This document shows positions 12,949 through 14,531 of a stretch of 14,531 nucleotides of DNA, piece by piece. Below the pieces are notes generated by a model. That model searched no databases and was not told the origin of the DNA. It saw only the letters and a list, made by a program, of their open reading frames with translations. Position numbers and translations under genes: made by a program. How positions within the stretch are numbered: position 1 is the stretch's first letter; the number at the start of each line of letters is the position of its first letter. Location of the stretch: NCBI GenBank assembly GCA_002329445.1, contig DCTU01000100.1:20919-35449 (forward strand). Reading direction: 5' to 3'. The stretch comes from a bacterium UBP9_UBA1432. GTDB taxonomy: Bacteria; Vulcanimicrobiota; Xenobia; Xenobiales; Xenobiaceae.

Positions 12949-13512
12949 TCAGACGGTCCCGCTCTGGGCGCGGTCCTGCAACTCCGCCAACGGCCCCCAA
13001 CGGGGATCGAGACGGGGTTCAGCCTCGCACTCGCAGGCCTTCTCGTTGAGGTTGGCCCCACACCGGGCGCACAACCCCTTGCAGGCCTCTGCACACAGGG
13101 GCCGGCAAGGAAGGGATGCGACGAGGTTCTGACGGATCACCTCGTCGATCTCGATCACATCGTTCTCGTAGGTGAAGAGGCTGAGCTGCTCAAAATCCAG
13201 GTCCTCGCCCCGGGGCAATTCGGGACTGTCTTGGGGAAGGAACTGCTCATCCACCCGGACATCGAGCCACTCGTCACAGTCACCTGCACAACGCGAACAG
13301 GCCACCCGGACCCGGGTCTGGAGGTTGCCCTCCACCAGGATCCGGCTGCCGACGTTGGTGAGCTTGAGGTCCACCACCAGCGGAGCCGTCAGCTCCAGCT
13401 CGGCGACGGAACCCCAGTCCTCCAGGCGAAGCCTCTGGGAAAGCCCATGACTGCGCTTGATCTCGCTGACGTTGATCTTCACCGGAACAGATACCTCGCG
13501 TGCCTCAGACAC
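12949..13512 (-). CDS. yceD: YceD/DUF177 family protein (large-subunit rRNA accumulation protein)
   Basis: 187-aa DUF177 protein; family members are tied to 23S rRNA accumulation and almost always precede rpmF, as here. The family features are the early KINVSEIKRSHGLS, a first cysteine pair in ACSRCAGDCDEWLDVRV, and the C-terminal cluster PCRPLCAEACKGLCARCG followed by CECE and DPRWGPLAEL. The clustered cysteines could bind a metal, but that is inference. GTG 13512 has no ribosome site. An internal GTG at 13482, giving the more typical (M)KINVSEI start, has CGAGG 11 nt upstream, so the true protein may be 177 aa. It is the first gene after a strong predicted promoter and a 5' hairpin. Family confident, start uncertain. 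Confidence 0.93.
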   Translation of the reverse strand: MSEAREVSVPVKINVSEIKRSHGLSQRLRLEDWGSVAELELTAPLVVDLKLTNVGSRILVEGNLQTRVRVACSRCAGDCDEWLDVRVDEQFLPQDSPELPRGEDLDFEQLSLFTYENDVIEIDEVIRQNLVASLPCRPLCAEACKGLCARCGANLNEKACECEAEPRLDPRWGPLAELQDRAQSGTV

Positions 13513-13524
13513 GCCGATTCACAG

Positions 13525-13562
13525 GGCGCCGGGCAAAAAGAAAGGGAAAGCCCCCCGGCGCC
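13525..13562 (-). promoter_or_regulatory. 5'-terminal hairpin of the yceD-rpmF message
   Basis: Perfect 9-nt arms GGCGCCGGG (13525-13533) and CCCGGCGCC (13554-13562) enclose a 20-nt loop that is pyrimidine-rich in the transcript (its T-runs lie in the loop, not after a stem). The predicted transcription start (about 13562-13563) coincides with the base of the stem, so the mRNA would begin with this hairpin, which ends 12 nt before GTG 13512. It may stabilise the mRNA or regulate translation. Confidence 0.6.
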
Positions 13563-13568
13563 TGAGCC

Positions 13569-13597
13569 ATTATAGGGGGGGGGCGGAGGGTTGTAAA
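13569..13597 (-). promoter_or_regulatory. Near-consensus sigma70 promoter for yceD-rpmF, with C9 tract in spacer
   Basis: The -35 is TTTACA (13592-13597) and the -10 is a perfect TATAAT (13569-13574), separated by exactly 17 nt, reading leftward into yceD. Nine consecutive Cs (Gs at 13575-13583 on the given strand) occupy the -10-proximal half of the spacer. It lies in the 106-nt gap after folA, starting 21 nt past its stop. This is the best promoter in the window. Confidence 0.8.
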
Positions 13598-13618
13598 GAG
13601 AGGCCCGACGCGCAATCC

Positions 13619-14488
13619 TCAGTTTCCCAGATGCCGGCTCACCGCCCGGAGGACCTGCTCGTCGTCGTCCAGCCCGAGAATCGAGACCAGGTCCCCCTCG
13701 GCATCATCCTCCAACACGAAGTAGCGGACGGCCGCCTGGACCAGACGCCGATCGGCCTCGTCCGGCAGGCTGCCCATCTGGCCGATCAGGTCGCGCGAGA
13801 GGGTTGCCAGGCGTTCGGCCGCAGACACATCCAGGGGAGCTCCCTGCATCACCACCTGGCGAATCCGACCCAGGTAGGCCCCAATCTGCTCTGCCAGCTC
13901 CGCAGCAGGGATCGGGGGTTCCTCCATCAGCTCAACGAGGCGGGTCCGGGCCTCTTCAGGAACTCCGGGGGGAAGGACTCTCGACATCGGCTCCTCCAAT
14001 CGATCCAGGACCAGGTAGCTCCAGGCATGCGGGCTGCCCGGGGGGCGACGAGGATGGAACTCGTGATGAACCGGGCGCCACGCCCCCGGTTCCAGGGGTG
14101 GATAGAGGACGTCTCCAGGAAACGCCTCGTGGATCAGGGTCAGATACTGACGATGGGCCCGAGGCAGAGCCTGGGCGTACAGCGAACCCCCTCCGATCAC
14201 CATGAGCTCCCCGGCCCCGACTGCCCGGGCCCGGGCCAGAGCCTCCTCCAGGCTTCCCACCACCTCGACCCCGGGGGGGTGATAGCCGGGCTGCCTGGAG
14301 AGCACCAGGTTCCGGCGCTCGGGAAGGGGGCGCCCCAGGGACTCGAAGGTCCGTCGCCCCATCACGAGCACCCGCCCCAGGGTCAGGCGACGAAAGTTCT
14401 TCAGGTCCTCGGGAAGGGTCCAGGGAAGGGATCCTTCCCGGCCGATCACCCGACCATGAGCCATGGCGGCGACCAGTGACAGTCTCAT
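13619..14488 (-). CDS. folA: Dihydrofolate reductase with unusual C-terminal DUF1232-like extension
   Basis: Reduces dihydrofolate to tetrahydrofolate with NADPH, regenerating the cofactor oxidised by thymidylate synthase. Residues 1-167 are a full DHFR: VIGREGSLPWTLPEDLKNF (14-32; Asp28 equals the catalytic Asp27 of E. coli), VMGRRTFESLGRPLPERRN (42-60), MVIGGGSLYAQALP (96-109), FPGDVLYP (123-130), ending in the expected last strand AWSYLVLDRL. The frame then continues about 120 residues. The extension includes a helical region and LVQAAVRYFVLEDDAEGDL...LGLDDDEQVLRAV (249-283), resembling the YF...D...D...G..DD pattern of DUF1232/YkvA-like domains but without a hydrophobic membrane character. 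ATG 14488 is 6 nt after the thyA stop with no clear ribosome site of its own. DHFR certain; the extension family is tentative. Confidence 0.95.
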   Translation of the reverse strand: MRLSLVAAMAHGRVIGREGSLPWTLPEDLKNFRRLTLGRVLVMGRRTFESLGRPLPERRNLVLSRQPGYHPPGVEVVGSLEEALARARAVGAGELMVIGGGSLYAQALPRAHRQYLTLIHEAFPGDVLYPPLEPGAWRPVHHEFHPRRPPGSPHAWSYLVLDRLEEPMSRVLPPGVPEEARTRLVELMEEPPIPAAELAEQIGAYLGRIRQVVMQGAPLDVSAAERLATLSRDLIGQMGSLPDEADRRLVQAAVRYFVLEDDAEGDLVSILGLDDDEQVLRAVSRHLGN

Positions 14489-14494
14489 GCCAGG

Positions 14495-14531
14495 CTAGAC
14501 CGCGATCGGGGCCCGAATCGGGGGATGATGG
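14495..14531 (-). CDS. thyA: Thymidylate synthase ThyA, last 11 codons only (5' part outside window)
   Basis: The last codons before a TAG at 14497-14495 read HHPPIRAPIAV, the invariant C-terminal tail of ThyA-type thymidylate synthase (compare YDPHPxIKAPVAx in the family), whose terminal residues close over the active site. Only 37 nt are in the window. Its position 6 nt before folA, on the same strand, supports the call: ThyA makes dTMP and dihydrofolate, and FolA recycles the latter. A flavin-dependent ThyX would not end this way. Identification rests on 11 residues plus context. Confidence 0.82.
   Translation of the reverse strand, partial: HHPPIRAPIAV

Noticed and set aside
13534..13553. 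T-rich stretch as an intrinsic terminator for folA
   Set aside because: The T-runs lie in the loop of the 13525-13562 hairpin rather than after a stem, and the stem lies downstream of a strong promoter.

Overview
This is a gene-dense, very GC-rich bacterial chromosome segment. It contains no tRNA, rRNA, CRISPR array or insertion sequence that I can see. Starts are a mix of ATG, GTG and TTG, most genes have AGGAGG-type ribosome sites, and lipoprotein signals are present. The genes are mostly core metabolism. The phylum cannot be fixed by eye; an environmental, uncultivated-type bacterium that encodes cobalamin-related proteins is a reasonable guess.

Layout. (i) 1-2829, minus strand: a three-gene ABC importer (binding lipoprotein, two-domain permease, ATPase cut by the window edge) of the iron(III)/FbpABC-ThiP general type. 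Its ligand is uncertain because the double-tyrosine ferric site is not visible. (ii) 2924-4767, minus: purA (adenylosuccinate synthetase with an extra ~30-residue insert) behind a small TerB-like protein. (iii) 4921-8765, plus: a cobalamin-binding-type radical SAM protein of unknown function, an Era/YcjX-like GTPase with a DUF697-like membrane region, and a small PsbP/DcrB-like lipoprotein. This trio is the least understood part of the window. (iv) 8752-14531, minus: thyA (only the last 11 codons), folA with an unusual C-terminal domain, yceD (DUF177), rpmF, fabD, fabG, acpP, pncC (CinA C-terminal domain) and meaB. This follows the widespread yceD-rpmF-fab order, but plsX and fabH are missing between rpmF and fabD.

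Regulatory structure stands out. A near-consensus sigma70 promoter (TTTACA-N17-TATAAT) sits between folA and yceD. Nine consecutive Cs fill its spacer next to the -10 box, and the predicted mRNA would begin directly with a 9-bp hairpin. Every gene boundary from rpmF to pncC then carries a perfect inverted repeat without a convincing U-tract: rpmF/fabD has two, fabD/fabG one, fabG/acpP two and acpP/pncC a 14-bp stem. Two of these repeats share the 7-mer TTCGGGA/TCCCGAA in opposite arrangements. Two genes, the permease and pncC, lack an ATG/GTG/TTG where their conserved folds should begin.

The genes do not form one obvious new system. The strongest leads are the folA fusion, the rSAM-GTPase-lipoprotein trio, the poly-C promoter and the hairpin punctuation of the fatty-acid operon.
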